A stretch of 64,000 bases of DNA from Spirodela intermedia (lineage: Eukaryota; Streptophyta; Magnoliopsida; Alismatales; Araceae): positions 2,508,501-2,572,500 of the forward strand of contig LR746279.1 in NCBI GenBank assembly GCA_902729315.2, read 5' to 3'. The translations under genes were made by a program, and so were the position numbers. Positions 49,060 to 61,200 of this stretch are shown here, one piece after another (position 1 is the first letter of the stretch; each line of letters opens with the position of its first letter). A model generated the notes under the pieces. It was not told the DNA's origin. It did not search any database and was given only the letters and a program-made list of their open reading frames with translations.

Positions 49060-51905
49060 CTAGTCATCGTTGAAAATGGAATAGACATCACTTGATACAG
49101 CCACTGCATTTGCAAAAACGGCAAGAAAGATCATCACAATTGATATGAGCTTATCCCTCCTCGTTGCAATGCCATGGGGATCCCTAAAATGGGCATGGCA
49201 GTTATTAGATGGAAATAAATGACATTACGGTATATGGAAAAAGGGTAAAAAAAAAATCCAGAGGGAAAAAGAAAATAAAAATAATGGTGGACAATAAAAT
49301 CCCATGTAATTGCAGTGAACTAAGACTCACTTGAGGGAAATGGCAGCAGGAAAGATGAATCCAATGCAAGCTGCAGCAGTTGCTCCGGTCAACTGGAAGG
49401 CAGTCCATATGTTGGGTATGAAATTGGCTCCCAAGAATACCAAGCTAATGAGAGTCACAGTGATTAAAACGAATCTCCTGTTGTTGGACGACAAGGGCCT
49501 GGCTGAAGGGAAGATGAGGCCATCTACGTTGAGTCGGAGAGCGAAGAAGACAATCGGGAACACGAGCACGAGGTGGATGGCGTAGCTCACACGCACAATG
49601 TCATTGACCAGAGAGCTGTAGGGGATTCCGAGGTCAAAGTCAAAGTTGGCAAGCACATCGTCAAGGGTGTCATCTCCGAATAGAAGGAAACCGAAGAAGC
49701 TCGTGATTATGTAGATAGTGGAGCAAAGTGCAAGTGAAGTCTGCACAACATGTTTCATCTGCGAGGAGTCCTCAAGCTCATTGTTTATTGTGTGAACTGC
49801 AGAGCAAGCACAATGACACAGACTGGTCAGAGATTCCATTGAACCCACATTTCTTGGCAAAACGGCAGCTTAATTCTGAATGAGTAGAGACATTTTCCCA
49901 AACAGTTAGATGACCATGCATGAAATGATGCAAGTGGAAAGAAATTGCAGTGAATGTTAAGTTGCCAGCATTTTCCTTGGGCAACAGGTTTCTATTTTTG
50001 TGTCAAAGAAAACATTTTCCATTGAACATGATTGGAGCAGGTCCGTATATTTTAATTACAAGGTTTAGTGGGAGACTGCTCTACCATGGTGCGTCACGGG
50101 TAGGTTGACTTTTCAAGTTCTGTCACAGAGACATGCTCTAAGACGAAGTGAAAGAATCGGTATTTCTAACACAAACTCAATTGGTAATGAGTTATAATGA
50201 CATAGATAGGATGCACTCCCGAATACACAGCCACATGCTCTATGTCCACGAGAAATAATCGGTTTTTCTAACACAAACTCAATTGGTGATGAGTTGAATA
50301 AGATCCATATATTCATTTAATCACCATATATGGTAATTATCAATTTCAATGTGAGACTGAAACTATTCTGACGATGGTAAAGGTGAATTCTGATAAGATT
50401 AAGTCCCCATCACAGAAGAATTGCGTTGCCTCAATCACACAAAACCCAAATTTATAGTGTAGAACTCCCAACGATAAAATGCTCTATTATCATGGTTGAT
50501 GAGAAAAATAAACAGACACCTGCGAGGTTGCATACCGTTGTAATGGCAGATGTACGCAGTGACAATGACGGGTACAACAGTGAAGAGGTTCCAAAATGAT
50601 GCCAGATCCTTAATCTCGGGGAACATCCTGGCAACCGAAATGCTTCCGTTCAGCAATTTCACGACGGCAATTCCAACCGTGATCACAACAAACACTACTG
50701 CAAGGGTAACCGATATTGCAGATGTGTACTTCAGCGAGTCTGAAGAAGAGGAAAAAAAATCTCAAGAACGTCAGGGCTGATGATCAAGGAGGAAGCACAT
50801 ATGTTTGGGTAAAACAGAGATTTGAATGCCGAGAAAACAGATAGAATACTTACATTCAGAGCTTGCTTACCTATACGTTTAAAGGATGTCAATGGCAGGA
50901 ACACAACTAGTGTGGTGATGAGGAGAACAAAGAAGCGCCCAGTCCACCAATGAACACCAAACCATTCTTCTAAGATACCGTGGTGATGAACGCCATTTGA
51001 AGATTTTCCAGAGAGCACATCACCTAAAATCGAAACATGGTAGATATAGCAGTAAGAACCATTCATAGGAAACTTGAGCTACCAGCTGAACAGGCCCTAA
51101 TACTAAAAGTGACTGGAAAAAAAATTGAAATCTGAAATAGTGCTCGGAAATTTACAATCCAGAAGGATTCATATTAGCACAGCTTGTTCTTGAGATGAGG
51201 GCTACAATTGATATTGGAAGTCAAACATCTGTATGATCTCAGCATCAACGTACGTCAGATATAGAGGATATAAAGGAACCCCTCGAGAACAACAAATATG
51301 CAAGAATGGAACCATATAGGGGAAAGATTTCAATCATGGAAGTCCTGAATCGATTTACTTCAGGGAGAAATGAAACATAGAATCGAAATCTGAAACAGGC
51401 AAATCCTAATTCACACTAGATCGGTCTCGACACAGGAGCCCATCAGAACTAGTCCAAGATTAACATCCAGAGACTAGCAACGCTGTGATCGACTGGGAAA
51501 CATACCGACGATGATCATGTAGATGATCATCACACCGACGATCTTCATGGCGACGGCGACCTGCAGGAGGACTCTACCGGCCCTTCCGAAGGCATCCTCC
51601 ATGACGCCGGCGTAGGTCGCAGTCTTCCCGGCCCTGCTGAACCTGAGCAGCAGCTCGATCGCGGCATCAGTGAGGAATGCCACGAGCAGGATCATAGCGA
51701 ATACGGGGACTACTCCCAGCACCTTGGCGCAGGCCGGGAGGGCCATGATGCCGGCGCCGACGATGTTCGTCGACAGGTTGAAGACGGCCCCGGTGAAGGA
51801 CGCGCCGGCTTCCCGCCGCTTCGGCAGCAGAGGAATTCCGTCATCGCCGACGGTATGCCTACTACCCCGGATCCTCCTCTCCCCCGGAGCTCCGTTCCCT
51901 GTCAT
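49060..51905 (-). CDS. AVT6: AVT6-type amino-acid transporter, copy B, 448 aa, 5 exons
   Basis: Same family as the gene at 43216-45940. Exons on the minus strand: 51905-51506, 51023-50871, 50739-50536, 49796-49331 and 49183-49060; all GT-AG, 1,347 nt. The three internal exons are 153, 204 and 466 nt, exactly as in copy A, and only the first and last differ in length. Visible: an acidic dileucine-type motif (DDGIPLLP), NLSTNIVGAGIMALPA in TM1, about 11 hydrophobic segments, HYNVHTINNELED, TSFFGFLLFGDDTLDDVL, and the last exon IATRRDKLISIVMIFLAV ending FNDD. The N terminus is shorter than in copy A and lacks its Gly/Asp-rich linker. Compared with copy A, exons 4 and 5 use more A/T-ending codons. 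Likely an endomembrane amino-acid exporter; substrate is unknown. Confidence 0.92.
50131..50296. repeat. ~102-bp tandem duplication in intron 3 of AVT6 copy B
   Basis: ACATGCTCTA, a GA-rich stretch, AATCGGT(A/T)TTTCTAA and CACAAACTCAATTGGT(A/G)AT run in the same order at about 50131-50197 and 50233-50296. Confidence 0.7.
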
Positions 51906-52818
51906 CTCAGAGACAGTACGCTTCTCTCTCTCTCTCCTCCCACAAGAGCGAACTTTGGGTCGTTGGATAGCTCCAACGACAGGCTGTTAACAAGGGGCAC
52001 GTGGAGATAACTGGGACGATTATTAAATATTCCTCAATAATAATATTTAACATTTTTCTACTCCAAAATGAGTTATTATTAAACTTATAACCTTTTCCTC
52101 CTCAAGTAACAACCTCCCCAAGCTGTTGAATAAACTATAAAGCTCCGGTAAAAATCATATGTACTGCTTCAAGTTCCTTAATTATGAATTATTACGCATA
52201 AAACCCTAGTTTGTATTTCTTTAATACCCTCGGTACACGTCGTTCCTGGTTTCTCTCCTTCACCTGCCTTCTCTTCCCTTCTTTAATGGTCATCATTGTT
52301 CGCATTTCCTCCATGCTTTAGTCTTTGTCTACGTGGATTTATTAAATATCGTTTAATCCATAAACTGCTCATTTAATGCAAGACAGAAAAAAAAGATTTC
52401 TAATATTTCTAACGTGAAATGCTATTAAAATTCCGATTAACTCATTTTTATTAACATAATTAGGAATAATAAATAATAAATAAAAGTTGAAGGGCTCCAC
52501 TTATTTGTTATTTCATTTATGATAATTTTTCACTAAAATATCCTTGTTTTTTATGAAAAAAAGCATTTTAGGGTAATTTATTTGCCTTTTCTACGCAAAT
52601 AAATTAAACTCGGAGCCCATTTTCTGGTCTTTCCTCTCTTCAATATCAGATAAATATTGAATAACTTAATATTAAATTCATACGAATTTTTACAACAGCG
52701 GCCTGACCAAGCTCTTCTACATACTTCCCCTCCGTCCAAGAGAGAAGAAGAGATGAAGAGCCGGTTCTTCATCCTCTCTCTCTCTCTCTCTCTCTCGATT
52801 GGAGTATCCTCCTCTCCG
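51906..52818. promoter_or_regulatory. Upstream region of AVT6 copy B and 3' flank of the U-box gene
   Basis: Starts with a short CT run (51922-51938) next to the AVT6 copy-B start, becomes very AT-rich (52020-52680), and ends in a (CT)n microsatellite (52773-52796) just downstream of the U-box stop codon. No gene is seen. Both genes are on the minus strand, so the AVT6 promoter and the U-box 3' UTR share these 913 bp. Confidence 0.5.
52773..52796. repeat. (CT)n microsatellite just past the U-box stop codon
   Basis: About 12 CT units in the presumed 3' UTR; on the transcript strand it reads as GA. Confidence 0.9.
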
Positions 52819-55478
52819 TCAGTAAATCACGCTGATGGAGACGTCGGGGATCTTGTTCAGTCGCCGGAGGATGATCTCCGCCGCCTGCTTCATGCTGGAG
52901 TCGCCGCCGTGGACGGCGCTCATGAGAATGGAAGCCAGGGCCCGGTCGCCGGCGATGTCCTGCCGCGCCGCCTCCCCGCCCTTCATCAGGAACCTTTCCA
53001 GGACCCAGAAGCACCGCCGCCGCAGGCCCTCCTCCTCCTGCCGGGACCTCAGTGCGCCCAGAACCTGTTGCACTGCGCCTAGCTCCGCCAGCACGGCGGC
53101 GCCGCCAGCAACATCCACTGTATCGTCCAGGAGGGTGCAAAGCGCCGCCAGTGCGGCCTCCGCCACTGCCGCGCCGCTATGGTCCATGCAGCTGAGGAGA
53201 GGCTCCACTGCACCGGCCTCCACCAGGCAGAATGTGGAGGACGGGGAGCAGACCCCCCGGTGGACTGGGCAGAGCCGCCGCTGCTGCTGTGTCTTCTCCG
53301 ACGGGCTGAGAATTCTCGGCAGGAGCCTCCCCATCCTGGGCTTCCTGGGCTGAGCCTGAGGCGGCGGCGCTGCCGAGAGCTCGGCAGACTTGGTGGAGAG
53401 CTTCTCCAGGCCAACTGCAGACAGCCTCTGGACCTCCTCGCCGCCAGCGGCCCCTGCCACCAGCTCCGTGAACAGCCCCGTCAGGTTGAGCTTCCTGGCC
53501 ATGAGAAGCACGTCATCTTCATGCAAGGTGGCGGTGAACCTGACCAGTGTGCCCACCAGCCCCTCGAAGAAGCCCCTCCTGTGCCTGGTCGCCCTGGTTT
53601 CCCCTCTCTGGATCCTCTGTATCCCCTGCAGAGCCACGGCGGCGCCGCCGTGCCGGAGGAGGGAGAGATTGAGCTCCAGGTTCCGGTGTGGGAGCTTCAC
53701 CAGCAGGGTCGCCGCAAGCTCCTGCGTCCTGGTGATCTGCTCGGCTCGGAGCTCATCAACTAGGCCCTCCGGCTGCCCTCTCGACTTGCAGAGCCCCTCG
53801 GCTATGGTGTGCCCCATGAAGGGGGAGAGCTTGATGAGCAGCTCCATGGCGGCGGCGCAGAGCTTATCTTGAAGGCAGCTTAAGAACTCGATCAGGGTAT
53901 AAGTGGTGTCGGCCGCCTTGACCGCCTTCACAGTCCTCTGCTCCGCCCTCTTCCACTCCATCAGGGAGATGAGGATCCTGACCAGGCTCTCGTTCAATCC
54001 AAACGGCATACTCAACTTGATCATCCTGCAAGTGTTCCGTATGAAGTAATCTGAAGCCATGGTGCGACCTTGGCGATCTATCTCCATTTTCTCTGGATCG
54101 ATCCCGGATTCCAGCAAGTTTGCCAAGATGTCGGCGGAGTCGGCCCGAGAATCCATGGGCTCATCATCGATCTTCCTGATGAAGAGCTCCTCGGCCATGG
54201 TGGGGAGCAGGTCTGCATTGATCAGGATCTGGCAGCTGGGGCGGTGTGAGGATAGCTGGAGGAGGGTTTTCATGGCTGCCTTCCTCGCCAGGGTGTTCCC
54301 ACTGCGGAGCATCCTGATTAGATCTCCAGAGGCTCTCTCTGCAATGCGGGTCTTGGCGTCGTCCCCTAGAACGAGCTCCATGAGAATGCTCCCCATCTCC
54401 ATTCGCAGATCTTCTGGACCTGCAGGCAGTTTCCAAGGATTGATTCTACCTGATCAACCAGTAATTTTCATGAATCTGAGCAGAAATTATGGTTTAATGT
54501 TTTATCTTTTGTGGTTGGGAAATGTAGAATATTTTTTACCAATTTCTCCAGAAAACGAGAATAAAAAGGAATATTTCCGTCCTAATTTAGTAGATCAGAA
54601 GCTGTTCATGATCTGAGAGTAAGCATTCAGTCCGATTGATTTTCAAAATACTTTGAAAAGTTATACAATTTATCACAATTAAGAGGGAATAAAATTCTAT
54701 CAAATAAATTTTTTATTTTATTTTATTTTATTTGGTAGAACCGTCTTCATGGCTAGTGATGGGATTTCTAGATATTCTGAGAAATTCTATAAATCAATCA
54801 CCATTAAGAGATAGCTAATCATATCTATCCAAAACGGGTAGCTTTAGCTCCTTATGAGACAGTAACTCATCTGATTTTCATCTTATCTTCCTAGAAAATT
54901 ATCACGAAAATAATATAAAAAATGTTCCACTCAGGAGAACCACATTTTTATGTTTTCTTGTAAATTATTCTCTAAATATTTCTTATTCAGATGAAATATT
55001 CACACCCATTGAGAACCAAAACATATGATTTGGAGCATACCGTCGATGAGATTGTCCAGAAGGGGATCCAGCAAGCCATTCTCTGCCATGATTCCTACGT
55101 TCTTGGGACATTTCTCCAGGTTCTTGAGGGCTTCCCCCGCCTTCTCAACGATGGAAGCGTCTGAAGATGGATTGTGCTTCAGTGTGATCAACATTGGGAT
55201 CCCTCCGGTGACTGCTCCGATCCTCTCGCAGAGTTTCTCAGACTTGGACAGCTCCAGCAGAAAGGAAACAGAGGCTAGCTTTTCTGAGAGATGCCTGCTT
55301 GACAAGTTCTTGACGGCTGTTCCCATGGCATTCGTTCTTAAAGACATCTCCTGCTCAGAAGGGGCATAATGTATTCAACGAGAATGGCCTAGGGAGATAA
55401 AAAAAAAACAATTTATTGGCCTGGAATGATTAAAAATGCCCTATTGATCGTGGATCTTATACTTGGTCCATGTTAGTT

Positions 55479-55517
<39 letters not shown>

Positions 55518-57186
55518 GTTCCAATGGCATTCGCTCTTGCAGCCATCTCCAGCACAGAACGGGCATAGTGTATTCAAGGAGATGGCCTAGGAACCAGGGA
55601 TATTGCTCCAGAGATGAAAAAGGAAAGTAATTTATTGGCCTGGAATGATTAGAAGTGCTATACTAATCTTGGATCTTATACTTGGTCTATGTTAGTTTAG
55701 AGAGAGAGAGAGAGAGAGAGAGAGTGGTGTCCACATGAAGAGAATTGACGCCATTGAAATATATTGTAGGACTGTAAAATTTCAGAATAATCCGTAAATG
55801 ATTTTGGTACTGCAAGAAATTGGAAGAAAATACAAAATTCATGATTGCTTACCTTCCCTTCTTCGTATTCCTGGATCAGCAGTCGCAGGGTCTCCATCGC
55901 CTCACACCGGAGCTTCCTGCTCTTTTGCTCCAGAAGCCTGGCCAGCAAGGGCACCAACCCCACGTTGCACATCTTCACCTTGTTCCTCCTGCTCCGGCAG
56001 AGGAGTTGCAGGTCGGCCAGAACTTCTAGGACCACGTTCTCCGAAGTGGCCTTTGACAGGGTGGAGCGCGCGACCTTCACCCTGATCTCTTCGTTCCTCT
56101 TCTTCCACTCCTCAATCGTCGTCTTCAGGGCAAGGTTGGAGCTCACTGCCCTGCTAGCCAGCGTCCGCCCTGTGACAGGACAGACGGTGGCGTCGCTCTG
56201 AAACCACTCCAGTATGGCCTCCCTCTCGCAGGTCACGCCGGTTTCAATGGTGACTGGGTCCTCCATCATCTTCTTCGTCAGCGGGCAGAAGAAGGATTCG
56301 TACAGGGGCTCAATGTACTCCGCCGCCGGCGACGGCAAAGACTCGCTGGAGGAGGCGCTGCGTTCCCTCGAGCTGTAGTGCATCGCGGCGATGAAGTCCA
56401 CCAGTCTCGGCCGGGGGGTATCCCCGTCGGAGGCGCTCGAAACGTCTGAGCACGGCGCCGGTGGCGGCTCCTCCTCCTCATCCTCCGAAGCCCTCGCCGG
56501 CGTGAACCCCACGCCCTCGCCGGTGAGGAAGCGGGCGCTGGTCATATCTCTGGAGATTGCCAGGGCGGCGATTTCTGCGTACTTGTGGTTCTTGAAGGCA
56601 GAGGACGGGATGGAGCCGAGGCAACGGCCCATGTTGTGGACGACGCCCTCGAGCTGTTTGACGATGATCCTAAGTTCGCCGCCTCTCATGGCGTCGCCGC
56701 CGGTGAAGCACTTTCCGACGAGGTCACTGGTGAGGTTGACGTGCGACGATAGACACAGCAGAAGATCCGCCAAGCCCGGCGGGGCAGTAGTGGTCATCTG
56801 CAACTCCATTATTACAGGAGAGGCTCGATATAGATAGCTTCCGAGCACGGCGAAGTTCGATTTCTCCAGAGTTGTCCTGTCGGCCCATGAGATCACCTGC
56901 GAGAGGGAAGCTACCACGGTTTTCGCCACATCGGCGATCTGTCCCGCATCCTTTAGGAAGAGGAAGAGGAGGAAGAAGAAGAAGAATTAGAGATGATCGC
57001 GATCAAAGCATGATTCCATCAATTGAAAAATTTCCTGGCGGCGTCAGATCAGGGGAAATGGTTCACTGCTTTCGCATCAAACATATGAAAAATTGGGACC
57101 GCAGAGATGAAGATCACTCCCACCTTGTCGAGACTCGTAGCGGAGAAGTTCGAGTCCAAGGAAGGATGGGAGGAACCTATCGACAT
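52819..57186 (-). CDS. U-box / armadillo-repeat E3 ubiquitin ligase, SAUL1 (PUB43/44)-like, 1,023 aa, 4 exons
   Basis: Transfers ubiquitin from an E2 to substrates. The Arabidopsis relative SAUL1/PUB44 acts at the plasma membrane in senescence and immunity. Exons on the minus strand: 57186-57124, 56950-55853, 55350-55041 and 54419-52819; GT-AG, 3,072 nt. The protein has an N-terminal helical region (about 22-180), an acidic linker, a U-box (about 240-312: FFCPLTKKMMEDPVTIETG, AILEWF, CPVTGRTL), then armadillo-type repeats to the end. The C terminus is characteristic of SAUL1: CPVHRGVCSPSSTFCLVEAG, LERFL and LRRLNKIPDVS. It is about 220 residues longer than Arabidopsis SAUL1 because of the N-terminal region. 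Exon 1 (MSIGSSHPSLDS) is inferred: exon 2 has no in-frame ATG near its start, and a strong pyrimidine-tract acceptor precedes 56950. Exons 2 and 4 are very GC-rich. Confidence 0.9.
55316..55724. repeat. ~200-bp tandem duplication spanning the start of U-box exon 3 and the adjacent intron
   Basis: Unit 1 (about 55316-55513) covers the first 35 coding bases of exon 3, its acceptor and intron DNA ending in a GA microsatellite. Unit 2 (about 55514-55724) repeats the same order: CCA(T/A)GGCATTCG.TCTT, CATCTCC, AGA(A/G).GGGCATA.TGTATTCAA, ATGGCCTAGG, TTTATTGGCCTGGAATGATTA, TGGATCTTATACTTGGTC.ATG, TTAGTTTAGAGAGAG. In unit 2 the acceptor AG has become TG (minus-strand GTGCTG for GAGCAG), so the copied exon edge probably cannot be used. 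Confidence 0.85.
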
Positions 57187-57368
57187 CAGAAGCCGCAAAA
57201 CCCTACCAGCCCTCCGGAGCGAGCAGGAAGAGCCGGCGGCGCGACGACACCAGGACTACTCTCTTTCTCCACAAGATTGCAGGTATTCTCCCGCTGAAGT
57301 AGTCAGCCCTAGCTTCCGTACGATCGCTCCGCCGACATCGAACTCGAGACGAGACATCGTTGAACCGG

Positions 57369-57638
57369 TCAGAGAGACGAGAATTCCCATTTTGCATCCC
57401 CACCTTCCGTCTCATTTATTGTAGAAAATGGAGCAGGCTGACGATCCATCCGCGTATAGCTTGACTTCTTCGGCAGTCTCCGAGATTGCAGAAGGAACTT
57501 CTTCCGTATAGTTTGCGGAAGATCGACCTCCCTTAGCTCTCCGAAGCAGAGCGTCAGGCTCTGCTCGGGGATGTTGTCACCTCGAGAGCAGATTTGACCG
57601 CCGAGGTGCCACGTCTGTCTCTGTTGAAACGTGGACAT
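57369..57638 (-). other. Possible 89-codon upstream ORF in the U-box gene leader
   Basis: An ATG at 57638 opens a frame that stops at 57369, before the main ATG at 57186. It would lie in the 5' leader if transcription starts near the TATA box at 57756-57765. The product (beginning MSTFQQRQTWHLGG) matches no family I know. It could equally be untranscribed promoter or a leader intron. Confidence 0.3.
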
Positions 57639-57755
57639 CGGACAAAAGTGAGAGAAAGAACAGCGAGTGCCCTGATCTCCCCGGAGATTGGGACGGAAAG
57701 TCGGCTGGTCGTTGGGAACCCGTTGGAAACCTTTCAGCCCCGACAAATATCTATT

Positions 57756-57765
57756 GTTTTATATA
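57756..57765 (-). promoter_or_regulatory. Probable TATA box of the U-box gene
   Basis: Minus-strand TATATAAAAC, about 570 bp upstream of the inferred start codon, at the border between GC-rich leader-like DNA and AT-rich spacer. A start site about 30 bp downstream would give a leader of about 540 nt. Confidence 0.45.
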
Positions 57766-58152
57766 CTCTCATCTGTCATTATCTTTAGGGATATAATCAT
57801 TTTCTAATTTAATTATTAAGAAATTAATGTACGATTTTAATATATCATTTTATTTATAAATTATATTTCATGATATTAATTCAGCTTAAAAATTAAAAAG
57901 TGAAAGGGTATGAGCTGTAAAATTAAAAATATGGAAAATGACAAGGATTCCAACCCTGAGAAGAGATATTGTTAAAGAAATGGTTAAAAATATATAATAA
58001 AATAAAAATTACTAGCTGCCCTTAGTTAAGTGGCCATCCATTTAATGGGTTACCAATGAAAATAGTTCTCAATAAATAGTTTAATCTTACCCTTAAGCCT
58101 AGTGGGCCCTACTCCAAGTCTCTACTACTATGTTTCTTCAATGAGATCATGG

Positions 58153-58209
58153 AGTTGTTGGGCTACTACCCCAAGTAATTTTGATGTTGCCAAAGGTCAG
58201 TGATGAAAT
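58153..58209 (-). mobile_element. Second copy of the candidate copia LTR border
   Basis: Minus strand reads TTTGGCAACATCAAAATTAC followed by TTGGGGTAGTAGCCCAACAAC, matching the string at 62458-62511 in order and spacing. It may mark the 3' end of another insertion of the same family occupying part of 58.2-62.4 kb. Confidence 0.35.
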
Positions 58210-61200
58210 GCATATTTAAGGACATTGATTGAAATTATAATGAGATGAGTTCTAAAGGTGAAACTCCCTTAGGGTCAAAGATGTACATGAAATTGAAGGC
58301 CAAGGAGAAAATAACGTTTAGTGATAAGACACTATAGTCAATAAATAAAGGTGATTACTTGTTGGAAAGTATGATTCTGAGATTATTTAATGCCACAAGG
58401 TGAATAGTTCAATAATCAAAATATTTAAATTATTATATATTCTATAAGTTTGCTATGTATTTTCTTGAATATTTAGATGCATGAAATAAGGAGGTAGAGG
58501 TATATGTTAGTAGGCTAAAACTAGCCACATGAATGATGAGTAATAAGCCCAACTATGGGTATAAAAGTTTTTCTTTCACCCATATTAGGGTTTGAATGAA
58601 AGTTTGAGGGCTCCATTCCACTAAAGCATTTCCAATACTTCTTGGAAAAACTTTATCAATTTTCTATGTCATAGGCATCTGTAACCACTAGAATTCAACA
58701 TGTATTTGCATCCTCAACAACTCTACACCACAATTAAGCTTCCAAACCTTTCCTTACTTTTTTTCAAGCAAAGGGAAAGTGCAAGCTTCAAAGGTAATCC
58801 CTCTAAAGGTCATTCTCATTCTAAGTTAGCAGAATAATTTAAAACTTTTCAAAGGGCAGCTGAGGTCTATGATTCTTGATCTCAACTTGGTAGTAATGGC
58901 TGAAGTTCTGTAAAGGTTGTTAAAATCTTTGATTTCTCACGAATTCAACTCATTCTATAATTAGTAGAGTTAGAGTGAAGTGGAGGCCTCTAATATTTTG
59001 CATCTTAGCTCATTAAGCCTTGGTAGCTGACCCAAAGGATTATGGGAACCTTACATTTAATGATAGTCAACTTAGTCCATAATTGGTACGGAGAATGTCT
59101 CATTGAAGTCATAAATATTTAACTTTATTTTTTACTTTTATGATATATTATAGTGGAACTTTAGGTCAAGTCTTTAAGAGTTGATGTACATTTCAGACCA
59201 AATCGCTATAAACTTCTTCTATCAATTGTGAAGTTTGCAGATTAGTAGATCAAGATAAAAATATTGTGATTAAGTTAAGTGGAATAAGGATTGAATTCAA
59301 ATCATAGTAATTGATTTTCAGAAGTCTAACCTAAGGCATTACAAGCCTTCTTATAAATTCACTCTCATGGTTTTCAGTGTTGCCATATGAACATTAACAT
59401 AAGTAACCCAGAGGTGGGGTGTGAACTAGATTTATTTATTTTTCCTTAATAAGATAAAAATAGTTTCATGGATAATACAACTCCTTATTACTAGGCATGT
59501 GTTTACATCCACTAAATTTGCTACTCTACTATATAAAATTGTCTCTACCACCCACTTTTAGCTTCTTAGGTCTACGCAAAGCATTTTGGTGCCAACTTAA
59601 TATTCTAAATTCATTGCTCTAAAAATTATTATGTATAACCCCACTTCTTGATAGTGTAAAGCGTCTACTATATATTTAGATGGTATTAAGGGAATTAATT
59701 TCAATCTTGCATTTGTGGATACAAGAACTTCTTTCTAGTAATGTATTGATCACGGCTTGAAAGTTTGCTCATAGACCCAATGCTTTGGGATGTATAGGTA
59801 TTTTTCCTGAAAGTGTATTCTTGTTGTTTCCAATGTGATGAATTCATGTATGACTAGAACCTTTTGCTATAAGGGCCTAGTCAACCTATTAACTACAACT
59901 AGGTAGCTGAGCATGTGATATGTTTGTGTGGGTTTGGGTTTCATATGGTTATGTGTGTTATAGAGCTTATTTTATGAATCGTGGGCCTTAAAGAAAGCAT
60001 TGGAGTCAGCTTTGGCATTTCAAGTCTAATGGAAAAATACAAACTTATTGTTTTTGGCTCCTCAATCTAATCAACTATGATTAAGGAATTTAAAATTTGA
60101 CATAAAAAACTAAATTACCCCCAAGTCTTTGGACAGAGAGAGAAAGAGAGAACAAAGTTTTCAAGGTAATGTCTTTTTCTCATCAAATTAGATTGAAGTT
60201 GCAAAACCATACAATAATAAAAATTATTAGAATAAAATTTAATATTTTTCAAGGATCCTAAAGTTCAACCTTGGAGTTCACATCTAAACACCCAAAAATA
60301 AATGTATAGGCTGAGTTTCTTAAAGTACTAATTAGACGATAGAAATAGGATGCCTTTGTCAAAGCACTAATCTTACCTTTTGAGCTTTATTAAAAAATAC
60401 CTTTATGAAACACACACTAGGAGAAAGAGAAAACCTTCAAATCATCTAATAAATGAGGACAATAGACACTATGGAGGTTCAAGGAGATAATTTGAGCCTC
60501 AAATACACTTGAAATTGTATGAGCTGAAGAATCCCCTAAAATATGTATTATGAAGTTAGGGAAGGTGGTAAAGATTCACTCTATTACTCTTCTTCATCCT
60601 TCTATAAACCTTGAAACCCAAGTGAGCATTATAAATTGTGGCTCTTCAAATGAGTAGAAAATGACTTGATTTGTAGTTTTTTTACTTTCTTTTATGTGCA
60701 CATTAATGGATATAAATTTTCATGAATTCACTCTTTAAAGGCATGCATTGAAACATTCTTCGACTAAGCATCTATGGCTAGGTGTTATCAACCTTTGTAG
60801 TAAATTTTTTAAATTATGTAGGAATTGACCCATGCCTTCCATGTGTCAACTCTTCATCTTTCATAGGCCAACACCTATAGTTACATATTTCCAACTATGC
60901 AAGTGTTGTTACTTTTTCTTTTGTCTAATGTTGACTTTCATCATTTGGCATAGCGATATTTCTAGTGTTTACATATTGTCACTAGTGTCTCAGGTTAATA
61001 CATAATCATAAAAGATAAAGAATTATCATAAATATAATATCCTTGTGCTAAATTTTGAGTGAAGATCAAATTTATTAGATCTAGATCATTCGTTATTTTA
61101 TTAATTTTTTAAAGCCAAATACCTAGAAAATAATAAATTTAGATTAAGAACCAAAAAATAGATGCAAAGGATGAAAGTTGGATTCAGATCTAAAGAAAAA

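Noticed and set aside
53179-53872. 160-194-aa open frames on the plus strand opposite the U-box gene
   Set aside because: Shadow frames of a GC-rich coding exon; the minus strand has the clear armadillo/SAUL1 protein.
56927-56929. Start of the U-box protein at MAKTVVAS
   Set aside because: The codon is GTG. The frame stays open to a splice acceptor at 56950, so a separate first exon was inferred.
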